Shown: positions 54,865-64,000 of the stretch, piece after piece
Numbering within the stretch: the stretch's first letter is position 1
Layout: each line of letters opens with the position of its first letter
Assembly (NCBI RefSeq): GCF_019749955.1
Contig: NZ_JAIEPC010000008.1
Coordinates: 62,001 to 126,000, forward strand
DNA length: 64,000 nt
Direction of reading: 5' to 3'
Origin: Sphingomonas sp.
GTDB taxonomy: Bacteria; Pseudomonadota; Alphaproteobacteria; Sphingomonadales; Sphingomonadaceae
Notes under the pieces: generated by a model
Databases searched by the model: none
The model's input: only the letters and a program-made list of their open reading frames with translations
What the model was told of the DNA's origin: nothing
Position numbers and translations under genes: made by a program

Positions 54865-55559
54865 TCTTTGGGCACGATCTGGAGATCATATTGAATGTAG
54901 AGCAGGACTTCGGTCGGGCCTGTCAGCACCCAACGCACCGGTTGGGCCAGGCTGCTGACTTGCGCGGCATAATCCTCACCGAACAGCTTTGCCGATGCGG
55001 TCGCGTCGGCGGCGATCGCTGCAATCACCTGCGCGCGATACTGCCCCGGATCGACGATCGAGACGCCCGCTTCGCCGTCGGGTTCAATCACGGCACGGCC
55101 GCTTAATGGCACAGCTTTGATGAAACTGCTCAGCCGGTCGAGCGCGGCAAAGGCATCGCCGTCCTTGAGCGGCGTCTTGATGATGAACGAAACCTGCTCC
55201 GCATCGTTGCGGCTATCATCCTCGGTAAATGAGAGCTTGGTGGCATAGTTGGCGAGCGTCAGCGGGCGAATAACCGAATCGCCATAGGCCAGCGTCACGC
55301 CACGCTTGGCCCCGGCATCGATCGCGTTCTTGACGGTCGCCAGAATTTCGGCGCGCCGCATCGCCTTGTCGCGGGTGTCGCCATAGATAGTCACGCGCTG
55401 CACGGCGAAATCGGCGCGCCGCTTGACGCCGACGCCGGCCACTTGCGACGCCATTTCCCCGCCACCGCGCTTGCTGCCGGTGACGACGACTTCGTCTTGG
55501 GCCAGTGCGGGGGCGGCGATTGCGCAGCCAAGGATGACGGCGAGCAATGGCTTCAGCAT
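54861..55559 (-). CDS. Periplasmic SIMPL-domain (DUF541) protein
   Basis: A 232-residue protein with a cleavable signal peptide (about 20 residues, ending APALAQ) and a SIMPL/DUF541 domain, a family found in the envelope and sometimes linked to oxidative stress. Its function is not established. The ATG at 55559 has GGGAG six bases upstream, so it is chosen over those at 55565 and 55574. Its stop overlaps hisZ by four bases in convergent orientation. It separates hisZ from purA, which are often adjacent in relatives. Confidence 0.85.
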   Translation of the reverse strand: MLKPLLAVILGCAIAAPALAQDEVVVTGSKRGGGEMASQVAGVGVKRRADFAVQRVTIYGDTRDKAMRRAEILATVKNAIDAGAKRGVTLAYGDSVIRPLTLANYATKLSFTEDDSRNDAEQVSFIIKTPLKDGDAFAALDRLSSFIKAVPLSGRAVIEPDGEAGVSIVDPGQYRAQVIAAIAADATASAKLFGEDYAAQVSSLAQPVRWVLTGPTEVLLYIQYDLQIVPKD

Positions 55560-55651
55560 CTTCATCTCCCACAATTGTTTGCGCGAAAAGTTGGACCCCC
55601 GGCGCGCGCCTGTCTAGAGCGACTTTTTTCCAGGCAATGAGGAAGCAGGCC

Positions 55652-56941
55652 TTGGCCAACGTAGCAGTAATCGGCGCCCAATGGGGCGATGAGGGCAAGG
55701 GCAAGATCGTCGATTGGCTCGCCGAGCGCGCCGATGTCGTTGTGCGGTTTCAGGGCGGGCATAATGCCGGGCACACGCTCGTTGTCGGTGACAAGGTCTA
55801 TAAGCTGTCGCTGCTGCCGTCGGGTATCGTGCGCGGGACGCCGAGCGTTATCGGCAATGGCGTGGTGCTCGATCCGTGGCATTTGCGCGATGAAGTCGCA
55901 AAGCTGCGTGGGCAGGGGGTGGAGATTACCCCCGACACGCTGATGATTGCTGACAACTGCGCGCTGATCCTGCCGTTCCACCGCGACCTTGATGCGCTGC
56001 GCGAGGATGCGAGCGGTGCGGGCAAGATCGGCACAACGCGGCGCGGCATTGGTCCGGCTTATGAAGACAAGGTGGGCAGGCGCGCGATCCGCGTGTGCGA
56101 TCTGGCGCATCTCGATGATCTGGGGCCGCAGCTCGACCGGCTGACCGCGCATCACGATGCGTTGCGTGCCGGGTTCGGCGAGCCACCGATCGACCGCGCC
56201 GCGCTGATCGAGCAGTTGCGCGAGATTGCGGGCTTTGTGCTGCCGTTCGTGCGGCCCGTCTGGCGCGACCTCAACGCGGCGCGCGCGGCGGGCAAGCGCA
56301 TTTTGTTTGAGGGCGCGCAAGGCGTGCTGCTCGATGTCGATCATGGGACCTATCCGTTCGTGACCTCGTCGAACACGATTGCGGGCACCGCGTCGGGCGG
56401 ATCGGGGCTGGGGCCGAGCGCGGTGGGTTTCGTGCTCGGGATCGCCAAGGCCTATACGACGCGGGTCGGATCGGGACCGTTCCCGACCGAGCTCGAGGAT
56501 GACATCGGCGAGCGGCTGGGCACGCGTGGCCATGAATTCGGAACCGTGACCGGGCGCAAGCGGCGCTGCGGCTGGTTCGACGCGGTGCTGGTGCGGCAAT
56601 CGGCGGCGGTCAGCGGCATCACCGGCATCGCGCTGACCAAGCTCGACGTGCTCGACGGCTTCGACACCGTCAGCATTTGTACCGGCTATCGGCTGGGTGA
56701 CCGCGTGCTCGATTATTTCCCGGCGCATGCGGCGGAGCAGGCGGCGGTCGAGCCGATCTATGAGACTTTGCCCGGCTGGCACGAAACCACGGCAGGCGCG
56801 CGGAGCTGGGCCGATCTGCCGGCGGCCGCGATCAAATATATCAAGCGCGTCGAGGAGCTGATCCGCTGCCCGGTCGCGCTGGTCTCGACCAGCCCCGAGC
56901 GCGAGGACACGATTTTGGTGCGCGATCCGTTCGCGGATTGA
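55652..56941 (+). CDS. purA: Adenylosuccinate synthase
   Basis: Converts IMP, aspartate and GTP to adenylosuccinate. The 429-residue product starts [17 protein letters not shown], which carries the GTP and catalytic Asp motif, and includes QGGHNAGHT and the Thr/Arg switch loops. TTG at 55652 is proposed as the start because GAGGAAG lies six bases upstream; an ATG at 55637 would add five residues and has no good ribosome-binding site. Confidence 0.97.
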   Translation: MANVAVIGAQWGDEGKGKIVDWLAERADVVVRFQGGHNAGHTLVVGDKVYKLSLLPSGIVRGTPSVIGNGVVLDPWHLRDEVAKLRGQGVEITPDTLMIADNCALILPFHRDLDALREDASGAGKIGTTRRGIGPAYEDKVGRRAIRVCDLAHLDDLGPQLDRLTAHHDALRAGFGEPPIDRAALIEQLREIAGFVLPFVRPVWRDLNAARAAGKRILFEGAQGVLLDVDHGTYPFVTSSNTIAGTASGGSGLGPSAVGFVLGIAKAYTTRVGSGPFPTELEDDIGERLGTRGHEFGTVTGRKRRCGWFDAVLVRQSAAVSGITGIALTKLDVLDGFDTVSICTGYRLGDRVLDYFPAHAAEQAAVEPIYETLPGWHETTAGARSWADLPAAAIKYIKRVEELIRCPVALVSTSPEREDTILVRDPFAD

Positions 56942-58009
56942 TCAGCCGCACTGGCCCCGGTGGCGCAGCTTGTGGTCGGCCAGCACCAGCGCGACCATCG
57001 CCTCAACCACGGGCGTGCCGCGAATGCCGACGCAGGGGTCGTGGCGGCCCTTGGTCATGATCTCGGTCGCGTCACCGTCGCGGGTGATCGTTTCGACCGG
57101 GGTCAGGATTGAGCTGGTCGGCTTGAACGCGACGCGGACGCGGATCGGCTGGCCGGTCGAAATGCCGCCCGCGATGCCGCCTGCGTGATTGGCGAGGAAT
57201 TCGGGGCCGTCGGCACCCGGCCGCATGGCATCCGCGTTGTCCTCACCACGGAGTGCCGCCGCGCCGAACCCGTCGCCGATCTCGACGCCTTTGACCGCGT
57301 TGATGCTCATGCACGCGCTCGCGAGATCGGCGTCGAGCTTGGCGTAGAGCGGCGCGCCCCAGCCGGGCGGCACGCCCACGGCTTCGCAGGCGATCACCGC
57401 ACCGAGCGACGACCCGGCCTTGCGCGCGTCATCGACCAGCTTTTCCCAGCGGATCGCGGCCTTGGCGTCGGGGCAGAAGAAGGGATTGGCGTCGATTTCG
57501 TCGCCGTCGAAATTGGCCGGGTCGATCGCATCGCCGCCAATCGCTTCGACCCAGGCGCGGATGCTGACTTCGGGGATGACGAGCCGCGCGACCGCGCCCG
57601 CCGCGACGCGCATCGCGGTTTCGCGCGCGGAAGATCGCCCGCCGCCGCGATAGTCGCGAAAGCCGTATTTGGCGTCATAGGCATAATCGGCGTGGCCGGG
57701 ACGATAGGCCTTGGCGACGTCCGAATAATCCTTCGATCGTTGGTCGACATTGTCGATGATGAGGCTGATCGGCGTGCCGGTGGTGCGCCCCTCGAACACG
57801 CCGGAGAGAATGCGGACCGCGTCGGGTTCCTGCCGCTGGGTCGTGAAGCGCGAGGTGCCGGGGCGGCGCTTGTCGAGGAACGGCTGGAGATCGGCTTCGG
57901 AGAGCGCCAAGCCGGGCGGGCAGCCATCGACTACCGCGCCAATCGCGGGGCCGTGGCTCTCACCCCAGGTGGTGAAGCGGAACAAGTGGCCGAAGCTGTT
58001 GTGGCTCAC
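56942..58009 (-). CDS. aroC: Chorismate synthase
   Basis: Last step of the shikimate pathway (EPSP to chorismate, needing reduced FMN). The 355 residues hold [22 protein letters not shown] at the N-terminus, the FMN-binding [15 protein letters not shown], and the conserved Arg and His. It starts with GTG, overlapping the DUF2442 stop by four bases (GTGA), and its stop touches that of purA. Confidence 0.97.
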   Translation of the reverse strand: MSHNSFGHLFRFTTWGESHGPAIGAVVDGCPPGLALSEADLQPFLDKRRPGTSRFTTQRQEPDAVRILSGVFEGRTTGTPISLIIDNVDQRSKDYSDVAKAYRPGHADYAYDAKYGFRDYRGGGRSSARETAMRVAAGAVARLVIPEVSIRAWVEAIGGDAIDPANFDGDEIDANPFFCPDAKAAIRWEKLVDDARKAGSSLGAVIACEAVGVPPGWGAPLYAKLDADLASACMSINAVKGVEIGDGFGAAALRGEDNADAMRPGADGPEFLANHAGGIAGGISTGQPIRVRVAFKPTSSILTPVETITRDGDATEIMTKGRHDPCVGIRGTPVVEAMVALVLADHKLRHRGQCG

Positions 58010-58266
58010 GCGGCTTGAGCGGGCGCGGGGTTCTCCAACCGGTTGGCTAGCAGGCTCGCAATCGAGATATCCTCGTCGAGTTCGTCCCAGTGCACACCGC
58101 TTGGTGAGATGAAGAAATCTCTGCGGGCATTCTCGCTACCTTTCAACAGTCGGGGAAACCAAGCCAGCGGCACCCCGATCGTTCGCCCGTCTTCGAGCAC
58201 AACCCACATCGAATCTTCATCGAATTCCACGCTGATTGCTTCCGGTGAAAAAGGCGTTCCATGCAT
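58006..58266 (-). CDS. DUF2442-family protein
   Basis: An 86-residue protein with the DUF2442 core ([29 protein letters not shown], then [16 protein letters not shown]). DUF2442 proteins are small, occur next to DUF4160 genes in many bacteria, and have been suspected as one half of a toxin-antitoxin-like pair; this is not established. The ATG at 58266 is inside the DUF4160 gene, a 50-base overlap. Its stop overlaps the aroC start. Codon use is less GC-rich than in aroC. Confidence 0.85.
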   Translation of the reverse strand: MHGTPFSPEAISVEFDEDSMWVVLEDGRTIGVPLAWFPRLLKGSENARRDFFISPSGVHWDELDEDISIASLLANRLENPAPAQAA

Positions 58267-58483
58267 CTTCGATTTCCTGTCGCCGCTCAGTGACGATTTG
58301 TTCCACTTCCCGCAACTCGCGCGGATTGAGACGCCTATTATAAGCGACTCGAACCTCAGGATACAGCCAAAGCTTCGCATCGCCCCCGGGCCGTGCCACA
58401 TGAATGTGAACAGGTTCCAAAGGTTTTCCCTCTTTGGAGAAGAAGTGAAAGCGAAATCCTCGTTCTCGGAACACGACGGGCAT
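58217..58483 (-). CDS. DUF4160-family protein
   Basis: An 88-residue protein with the DUF4160 pattern: PVVFRERGFRFHFFSKEG, a His-rich PVHIHVARPGG and the C-terminal NRRLNPRELREVEQIV helix. It commonly travels with DUF2442. The start ATG overlaps the stop of the upstream gene by one base (TGATG). It overlaps DUF2442 by 50 bases, so the pair is tightly coupled. It may be the effector half of a two-protein unit; this is inference. Confidence 0.85.
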   Translation of the reverse strand: MPVVFRERGFRFHFFSKEGKPLEPVHIHVARPGGDAKLWLYPEVRVAYNRRLNPRELREVEQIVTERRQEIEDAWNAFFTGSNQRGIR

Positions 58484-58869
58484 CAGCGCTTCCTCAACGT
58501 GTCGGCCGCCACCAATCGTCCATCCGCGCCACGGACAAACCAGAATAGCCAACCATTGATCGAGTGGTTTGTTATCGACGCACCGGCTGGAGAGAGGCCG
58601 GAATAAATGGCCCCATTCACCTCAATGCCGCGTGCCGTGACAGTTGCATGCACTATTCGCCCATCCCGGAATCGATGCTCAAGCCGGGTTCCCAGAGCGA
58701 ATTTCACGCCTTCGCTCTCCCAGAATTCGCCACTAGGCACGGCAGCCTCCAATGGGACGCTGACCAAGCCAAGTGCCGCTTTCACAACGTCGCCCTCAGA
58801 GACATGCTCATTTGGACGTCGACGGGTAATTTCTTTAAAGGTTTCAAAATCGACGTCGATCATCGGCAT
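58483..58869 (-). CDS. RHH-like N-terminus fused to RAMA/DUF4357-like C-terminus
   Basis: A 128-residue protein. The N-terminal 40 residues (MIDVDFETFKEITRRRPNEHVSEGDVVKAAL) look like a SeqA-N/ribbon-helix-helix dimer arm. The C-terminal part (GVKFALGTRLEHRFRDG, ARGIEVNGAIYSGLSPAGASIT, NGWLFWFV) resembles RAMA/DUF4357 domains, which occur in restriction-associated proteins. GGAG lies seven bases before the ATG. It heads a small operon with DUF4160, DUF2442 and aroC. It could be a transcription autoregulator of the module. The similarity calls are from memory of motifs and not tested. Confidence 0.65.
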   Translation of the reverse strand: MPMIDVDFETFKEITRRRPNEHVSEGDVVKAALGLVSVPLEAAVPSGEFWESEGVKFALGTRLEHRFRDGRIVHATVTARGIEVNGAIYSGLSPAGASITNHSINGWLFWFVRGADGRLVAADTLRKR

Positions 58870-58946
58870 TATGCGACTCCATCACATTAGAGAGCCGAAT
58901 TACAAAGAGAAATAATCTTTGTCCAGAGGGCAATCGCCTTTGGAGT

Positions 58947-59750
58947 TCACCCCAGCGTGATATCCGGCGCGTCCTCCGCCTTCATGCCGACGACATGATA
59001 ACCCGCGTCGACATGGTGCGTCTCCCCGGTCACGCCGCTCGACAAGTCGCTCAGCAGGTACAGCGCCGACCCGCCGACATCCTCGATCGTCACGTTGCGT
59101 TTGAGCGGCGAATTATACTCGTTCCACTTCAGGATCAGGCGGAAATCGCCGATGCCGCTAGCGGCCAGCGTCTTGATCGGCCCGGCCGAGATCGCGTTCA
59201 CACGGATATTGTCGCGACCCAGATCGACCGCGAGATATTGCACGCTGGTTTCGAGCGCGGCCTTGGCGACGCCCATCACATTGTAATGCGGAATCACTTT
59301 CTCGGCGCCATAATAGCTGAGCGTCAGCAGCGCGCCGCCGTTTGGCATCATCGCGCTCGCGCGCTTGGCGACGGCGACGAACGAATAGACGCTGATGTTC
59401 ATCGTCATCAGGAAATTGTCGAGGCTGGTGTCGACATAGCCACCGCGCAGTTCGTTCTTGTCCGAAAAGCCGATCGCGTGGACGACGAAATCGATCGTCG
59501 GCCACTCCACCGCCAACGCCTCGAAGGTCGCGTCGAGCGCCGCCATGTCCGACACGTCGCAGTCGAACAGCCGCGCGACGCCCAGTTGCTCGGCGAGCGG
59601 GCGCACGCGCTTTTCCATCGTCTCGCCCTGATAGCTGAAGGCGAGCTCGGCACCCGCCTCGCTCAGTTTCTTGGCGATCCCCCAGGCGAGCGAGCGATCA
59701 TTGGCGAGCCCCATGATCAGCCCGCGTTTTCCCTGCATCAAATTCGTCAC
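58947..59750 (-). CDS. fabI: Enoyl-[acyl-carrier-protein] reductase (NADH)
   Basis: Final reduction of each fatty-acid elongation cycle. The 267-residue divergent SDR has the FabI hallmarks: GLANDRSLAWGIAKKL for NADH, the YxxxxxxK catalytic pair in SYYGAEKVIPHYNVMGVAKAAL, and ISAGPIKTLAASGI. It starts with GTG, overlapping the stop of the upstream yihY gene by four bases. It would be the usual triclosan target. Confidence 0.97.
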   Translation of the reverse strand: MTNLMQGKRGLIMGLANDRSLAWGIAKKLSEAGAELAFSYQGETMEKRVRPLAEQLGVARLFDCDVSDMAALDATFEALAVEWPTIDFVVHAIGFSDKNELRGGYVDTSLDNFLMTMNISVYSFVAVAKRASAMMPNGGALLTLSYYGAEKVIPHYNVMGVAKAALETSVQYLAVDLGRDNIRVNAISAGPIKTLAASGIGDFRLILKWNEYNSPLKRNVTIEDVGGSALYLLSDLSSGVTGETHHVDAGYHVVGMKAEDAPDITLG

Positions 59751-60706
59751 GCTTGTTGCGCCTCCGCATCGTTGTCGTCGCTCCCTACTCCCTGTTCATC
59801 GGCTTCCGCCAGTGCCGCGTTCAATTGCGCACCGACGACAAGCCCAAGCCCGACAAGGAAAAAGAAAATCAGCGCAATCATCACGCCCGCCAGACTGCCA
59901 TAAGTCAGGTCGTAGCTGGCGAAGCTGGCGAGCAAGGTTGGCAGCAGCGCCGTGACGCTGAGCCACCAGACGGCGGTGAACACCGCGCCGGGCCATTTCG
60001 GCGCGCGGCTGTCGCGATATTGCGGCGGGGTGAGCGAGTAGAACAGCATGTAGAGCGCGCCGAACAGCGCCACAGCCGGGGCCAATCGCGAGACCGACAC
60101 GATCATCGCGGCGTTTTTGGCAAAGGGCATCGCGCGGACGATGAATTGCTCGGCTGCGACCAGGCTCACCTGAAAGCTGAATGCAACGAGCGCGAGCAGC
60201 AGCGAGGCTAGCACGAGCACGATTGACCAAAAGCGGTAATGCCAAAAGGGGCGGACCGATTTGACGCCATAAGCGCGGCGCAGGATGTCGCGGATCGTCT
60301 CGACGAAGCTCGCCGTGGTCCACAGCCCGACGGCGGCGCCGAACCAGAGCAGCGATCCTGACCTTGCGGCGAGCACATCGGTGATCGGCGTTTGCAGCAC
60401 CATCGCGACTTGCGGAGGCACGTTGCGCAGGAAGATGTCGACGGTGCGCAGGCCCTCGTCCGTGCGCCCGAACAGCCGCGCAACGGCAGCCGCCACGATG
60501 AAGAAGGGGAAGAGCGCGACCAGCGACAGATAGGCAAGGTTGCCCGCGTGGATGAAGCCGTCGCTGAACACGCCGACGAGCACGCGCCGAATGACTTCGC
60601 GGACATAGCTGCCCGGCGCCATGAACGCGACGCGGCTGTTGAGCGTCAGCCCTTCGCCCGGGTGGCGGCGGCGCGCCTCGGGCGAAGTGGGGGAAAAATC
60701 CTTCAC
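59747..60706 (-). CDS. YihY/BrkB-family inner-membrane protein
   Basis: A 319-residue membrane protein with six helices and the conserved FFPFFIVAAAVARL-type and DGFIHAGNLAYLSLVALFP region of the YihY/BrkB family (often misnamed ribonuclease BN). Its function is not established. The GTG at 60706 is the probable start because it lies ten bases after the dnaJ-like stop, but the ribosome-binding site is weak and an inner ATG is possible. It overlaps fabI by four bases. Confidence 0.85.
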   Translation of the reverse strand: MKDFSPTSPEARRRHPGEGLTLNSRVAFMAPGSYVREVIRRVLVGVFSDGFIHAGNLAYLSLVALFPFFIVAAAVARLFGRTDEGLRTVDIFLRNVPPQVAMVLQTPITDVLAARSGSLLWFGAAVGLWTTASFVETIRDILRRAYGVKSVRPFWHYRFWSIVLVLASLLLALVAFSFQVSLVAAEQFIVRAMPFAKNAAMIVSVSRLAPAVALFGALYMLFYSLTPPQYRDSRAPKWPGAVFTAVWWLSVTALLPTLLASFASYDLTYGSLAGVMIALIFFFLVGLGLVVGAQLNAALAEADEQGVGSDDNDAEAQQA

Positions 60707-60716
60707 TGGGGTTTGA

Positions 60717-61646
60717 TCAGATGTCGAATTTGCCGCGCGGATTGCTCTTGTCGCGGCCCGGCCAGTTCTGGACGAATTCGACCAGCGCGTCATCGCCCAC
60801 CGGCAGATCGACCATCAAGGTCACGAGCTGATCGCCGCGCACCCCGGTCTTGCCATGGAACCCGCGTCCTTTGAGCCGCAATACCTTGCCCGAGCTTGAT
60901 CCGGCGGGGATCGTCAGCATCACCGCGCCCGACACCGTCGGCACGCGCACGCTCGCGCCGAGCACGGCTTCGCTGAGGCTAACGGGCAGGTCGAGCCGGA
61001 CATCGTCGCCGTCGCGCGTGAAGAAGCGGTGCGGGTGGATGTCGATCGTGACAATGGCATCGCCGGGGCCACCGGGGCCGGGGTCGCCCTTGCCCGACAG
61101 CCGCATCTGCGTGCCACTCTCGACCCCGGCTGGCAGCTTCAGGTCGATCGTCTTGCCATCGGCGAGCGTAATGCGTTGCGGATTGAGGCAGGCGGCGTCG
61201 GCGAATGGCACCGCCAGACGGTAGGGGCGGTTGGCGCCCTTGGGCTGCGGCCCGCGCCGCCCGAAGCCGCCCGAAAAGCCGCCGCCAGCCTTGCGTCCCC
61301 CGAACAACCCTTCGAAAATGTCGCTGAAATCGCCGCCATCGGTCGCGTCGAAGCCTGCGCCCGGTCCGGGCGAAAAGCCGCCGTTGTTCGGCGTGGGCCC
61401 CTGACGGAAGCCGAAGCCCGCCGGATTGCCGTCGCCGTCGATCTCGCCGCGATCGAAGCGCGCGCGCTTGTCCTTGTCGGACAGCAGATCATATGCATTG
61501 GTGACGCGCGAAAACCGTTCCGTCGCCTTCGGATTATCCTTGTTGCGGTCGGGGTGCAGTTCCTTGGCGAGCTTGCGATATGCCTTTTTGATGTCGGCTT
61601 CGCTCGCGCCGCGCGCCACGCCCAGAATTTGATACGGATCGGCCAT
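60717..61646 (-). CDS. DnaJ-class (CbpA-like) co-chaperone
   Basis: A 309-residue J-protein with an N-terminal J domain ([36 protein letters not shown] motif present), a Gly/Phe-rich linker and the two-lobed C-terminal substrate domain. It lacks the Cys-rich zinc finger, so it is of the CbpA/DjlB type rather than DnaJ itself. It should stimulate DnaK. The second of two adjacent ATGs (61646) is taken; 61649 is equally possible. It heads the run dnaJ-like - yihY - fabI. Confidence 0.93.
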   Translation of the reverse strand: MADPYQILGVARGASEADIKKAYRKLAKELHPDRNKDNPKATERFSRVTNAYDLLSDKDKRARFDRGEIDGDGNPAGFGFRQGPTPNNGGFSPGPGAGFDATDGGDFSDIFEGLFGGRKAGGGFSGGFGRRGPQPKGANRPYRLAVPFADAACLNPQRITLADGKTIDLKLPAGVESGTQMRLSGKGDPGPGGPGDAIVTIDIHPHRFFTRDGDDVRLDLPVSLSEAVLGASVRVPTVSGAVMLTIPAGSSSGKVLRLKGRGFHGKTGVRGDQLVTLMVDLPVGDDALVEFVQNWPGRDKSNPRGKFDI

Positions 61647-61796
61647 CATGCTCCCGTCGCTTGATTGGCGCCTATTTGGGCGATCACACGGCCAAGCGCA
61701 AATGCTGCGGGCAAATTCTTGGGGGTGCACCCTGACCCCGACCCTGGCCCTGCGCCGAGGGTGACGCACGCCTGCCAAGCCGCTAGAGCGCGCGGC

Positions 61797-62372
61797 ATGA
61801 CCGATCCCTTTGCCCTGTTCGATGCCTGGTACGCCGAAGCGCGCGCCAGCGAGATCAACGATTCGAATGCGATGGCGCTCGCGACCAGCGACGCGCACGG
61901 GCGGCTGGGGCTGCGCATGGTGCTGCTGAAGGGGCATGGGCCCGACGGCTTTGTGTTCTATACCAATCAGGAAGGCCGCAAGGCCGCCGATCTGGCCGCC
62001 AATCCGCAGGCTGCATTGCTGTTTCACTGGAAATCGCTGCGGCGCCAGATCCGCATCGAAGGGCCGGTGTCGACGGTGAGCGAGGCCGAGGCTGATGCCT
62101 ATTTCGCGACGCGCAGCCGGGATTCGCGGCTCGGCGCCTGGGCGAGCGACCAGTCGCGGCCGCTCGATAGCCGCACGACTTTTGAGGCGCGTTTTGCCGA
62201 CATGCAGGCGCGGTTCGAGGGCGGCGACGTGCCGCGCCCGCCGCATTGGTCGGGCTATCGCGTGACGCCCACGGCAATCGAATTCTGGCAGGATCGCGAG
62301 CACCGGCTGCATGAGCGGCGGCTGTTCACGCGCGACGGCGATAGCTGGACCGAGGGGCTGTTGTATCCGTGA
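61797..62372 (+). CDS. pdxH: Pyridoxamine 5'-phosphate oxidase
   Basis: Oxidises PNP and PMP to pyridoxal phosphate with FMN. The 191-residue protein has the split-barrel motif with [32 protein letters not shown] and the C-terminal [14 protein letters not shown] region of the family. The ATG at 61797 begins the conserved domain. Its stop overlaps the next gene's GTG by four bases. Confidence 0.96.
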   Translation: MTDPFALFDAWYAEARASEINDSNAMALATSDAHGRLGLRMVLLKGHGPDGFVFYTNQEGRKAADLAANPQAALLFHWKSLRRQIRIEGPVSTVSEAEADAYFATRSRDSRLGAWASDQSRPLDSRTTFEARFADMQARFEGGDVPRPPHWSGYRVTPTAIEFWQDREHRLHERRLFTRDGDSWTEGLLYP

Positions 62373-63343
62373 CCATCGGCAACCATCATGATGATCGCGC
62401 GACGCTCGCTGCCGAGATGGGGACGATCACCCAGCGCGCGGCGATCGCGAGCGTGGCCACTGCCACGCTGCTGTTGGGGGTGAAGGGGTTCGCCGCGTTC
62501 CATACCGGGTCGGTAGCGATGCTGGCGTCGCTCGCCGATAGTGGCCTTGATCTGGTCGCCTCGCTGATGACCTTGTTCGGCGTGCGGCTGGCGGCACAGC
62601 CCGCCGATCACGACCACCGCTTTGGCCACGGCAAGGCGGAGGCGCTGGTGGCGCTGGTGCAGGTCGCGCTGATCGCTGCGTCGGCCTTTGCGATTTGCTG
62701 GCGGGCGATCGGGCAATTGGCCGGCGCGCAGCCGATTGAGGACATCGGCTTTGGCATCGGCGCGTCGGTGGTAGCGATGGTCGCGACGGCGATGCTGATT
62801 GCCTATCAGCGCCACGTCATCGCGCGCACCGGATCGGTCGCGATCAGGACCGACCATATGCATTATCAGTCCGATCTGGTGATCAATGCCGCCGTCGTGG
62901 TTGCGCTGGTGATGGAACAGCAATTGGGGCTGAAGGGTGCCGATGCGCTGTTCGGCATCGGCATCGCGATCTGGTTGCTGTGGGGTGCGTGGCGCGGATC
63001 GAGCGAGGCGATCAACCAGCTGATGGACAAGGAATGGCCCGAGCCGAAGCGCCGCCGCTTTGTCGAAATCGCCAGCCGCCACCCCGAACTCAAAGGGCTG
63101 CACGATCTGCGCACGCGCACCAGCGGGGCGACCGATTTCGTGCAATTCCATATGTGGATGGACCCGAGCATGACAGTGGCCGAGGCGCATGATGTGGTCG
63201 AGGATATCGAGCGGCGGCTAGCGGCGGAATTTCCCGGCACCGAAATCCTCATCCACATTGATCCCGAGGGGCAAGTCGATCATCCCGGCAACCCGCTGGT
63301 TGAGGCGGACGAAATCGCCAAGCTGAAGGGAAGTCCCGCATGA
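62369..63343 (+). CDS. Cation diffusion facilitator (FieF-like)
   Basis: A 324-residue metal transporter with six helices, exporting Zn2+, Fe2+ or similar by proton antiport. The metal-site motif [16 protein letters not shown] is present, and a second Asp-His pair lies in the [14 protein letters not shown] helix. The cytoplasmic C-terminal domain follows ([14 protein letters not shown]). It starts with GTG, coupled to pdxH, and its stop overlaps the following gene. Confidence 0.94.
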   Translation: MTIGNHHDDRATLAAEMGTITQRAAIASVATATLLLGVKGFAAFHTGSVAMLASLADSGLDLVASLMTLFGVRLAAQPADHDHRFGHGKAEALVALVQVALIAASAFAICWRAIGQLAGAQPIEDIGFGIGASVVAMVATAMLIAYQRHVIARTGSVAIRTDHMHYQSDLVINAAVVVALVMEQQLGLKGADALFGIGIAIWLLWGAWRGSSEAINQLMDKEWPEPKRRRFVEIASRHPELKGLHDLRTRTSGATDFVQFHMWMDPSMTVAEAHDVVEDIERRLAAEFPGTEILIHIDPEGQVDHPGNPLVEADEIAKLKGSPA

Positions 63344-64000
63344 TACGTCTGCCATTTGTTCAGATCGATGCCTTTGCCGACCGGCCTTTCACCGGCAATC
63401 CGGCAGCAGTGATGCCGCTCGATGCTTGGCTCGACGACGCTGTGCTGCAAGCCATCGCGCTGGAGAATAACCTGAGCGAGACCGCGTTTCTGGTGAAGGA
63501 TGCGACCGGCGCGGCGGATTATGAGCTGCGCTGGTTTACGCCTGCTGCCGAAGTGGTGCTGTGCGGCCATGCGACGCTGGCGAGCGGGCATTATCTGCTG
63601 GAGGGTGATCCGGCGCTGGAGCGGGTGACGTTCCGCACGCGCAAGGCGGGGATGCTGTCGGTGGCGCGGGCGGGCGCGGGGTACGAACTCGGCTTGCCGG
63701 CATGGGTGCCGGTGCCCAAGCCTTTGCCGGAGATTGTCGCGGCACTCGGGATCGAGGGGGAGTTTTCGACGCTCTGGCATGAGTCCGGTTATCCGCTGAT
63801 CGTGGTCGATCGCGCGGCGGTGGTGCAGGGATTGAAGCCCGATCTCGGCGCGCTCGCAAAGCTTGGTCCGCTGGTCGCGATCGTCACCGCGCCGGGCGAT
63901 GACAGCGACGTGATCAGCCGGGTTTTCACGCCCTTCTACGACATCCCCGAAGACCCGGTGACCGGGTCGGCGCACGCCGTGCTGACGCCCTATTGGGCCG
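63340..64000 (+). CDS. PhzF-family isomerase/epimerase-like protein (3' end beyond window)
   Basis: At least 220 residues of a PhzF-fold protein ([62 protein letters not shown]). Members isomerise or are of unknown activity; PhzF itself works in phenazine synthesis, but no phenazine genes are nearby and the name alone does not imply it. The ATG overlaps the CDF stop (ATGA), so this is the third gene of pdxH-CDF-phzF. The end lies outside the window. Confidence 0.88.
   Translation, partial: MIRLPFVQIDAFADRPFTGNPAAVMPLDAWLDDAVLQAIALENNLSETAFLVKDATGAADYELRWFTPAAEVVLCGHATLASGHYLLEGDPALERVTFRTRKAGMLSVARAGAGYELGLPAWVPVPKPLPEIVAALGIEGEFSTLWHESGYPLIVVDRAAVVQGLKPDLGALAKLGPLVAIVTAPGDDSDVISRVFTPFYDIPEDPVTGSAHAVLTPYWA

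Noticed and set aside
63340-64000. Phenazine biosynthesis locus
   Set aside because: Only a PhzF-like gene is present, next to pdxH and a metal transporter; PhzF-fold proteins are widespread outside phenazine clusters.

Overview
The window is GC-rich, densely coded chromosomal DNA from an alphaproteobacterium, most likely Sphingomonadales (Sphingomonas or a close relative). This rests on gene content and gene order: HisZ, an alphaproteobacterial SspB, an ATP12-type F1 chaperone, CIRCE-controlled groESL, a serC leader RNA and a CYP153-type P450. No rRNA, tRNA, CRISPR array, prophage or insertion sequence was seen.

Layout. 1-5.5 kb: a membrane-anchored unknown, thrS, infC (apparently starting at AUC), a UGT-like glycosyltransferase and a VOC protein. 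5.5-17.4 kb: a GST-fold protein behind glnD, an orphan multi-spanning chemoreceptor, a SnoaL-like secreted protein, mutS, a transglutaminase, maeB and a small secreted protein. 17.6-28.5 kb is the most accessory-looking stretch: a lipoprotein esterase, two SDRs, an acyl-CoA dehydrogenase, a GPH sugar transporter, a CHAP protein, msrB, an orphan CYP153 P450 and a NatAB-like ABC exporter. 28.6-33.3 kb: queG, a small lipoprotein, a PfkB/adenosine kinase, an amino-acid permease and a HIT protein. 33.4-37.1 kb: a histidine operon (hisB-hisH-hisA-orf76-hisF-orf54-hisE) carrying two unannotated small membrane proteins. 37.1-43.4 kb: sspB, fumC, gmk, the gph-orf73-atp12 operon, an Asp/Asn beta-hydroxylase and an acyltransferase. 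43.6-50.7 kb: groESL, a MATE exporter, sppA, a GNAT enzyme and a TRIC-type channel. 50.8-58.0 kb: serC-serA-hisZ, a SIMPL protein, purA and aroC. 58.0-58.9 kb: a compact three-gene module (RHH/RAMA-like, DUF4160, DUF2442) overlapping aroC. 58.9-64 kb: fabI-yihY-dnaJ on the minus strand, then pdxH, a CDF transporter and a PhzF protein cut by the window edge.

How the genes relate. Serine synthesis (serC, serA) sits next to histidine regulation (hisZ), purine synthesis (purA) and chorismate synthesis (aroC). The remaining his genes form a separate operon about 15 kb away. Many neighbours overlap by ATGA or GTGA, so translational coupling is the rule. The CYP153 P450, acyl-CoA dehydrogenase and SDRs could together oxidise hydrophobic substrates, but this is inference.

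Less expected signals. Palindromic repeats of four kinds fill many intergenic gaps: family A four copies, family B four, and C and D one each. Copies C and D sit inside the his and ser operons, and C supplies the ribosome-binding site of hisA. The best candidates for something new are the RHH/RAMA-like-DUF4160-DUF2442 module coupled to aroC, and the lower-GC 76-residue membrane protein inserted between hisA and hisF with exact four-base overlaps on both sides.
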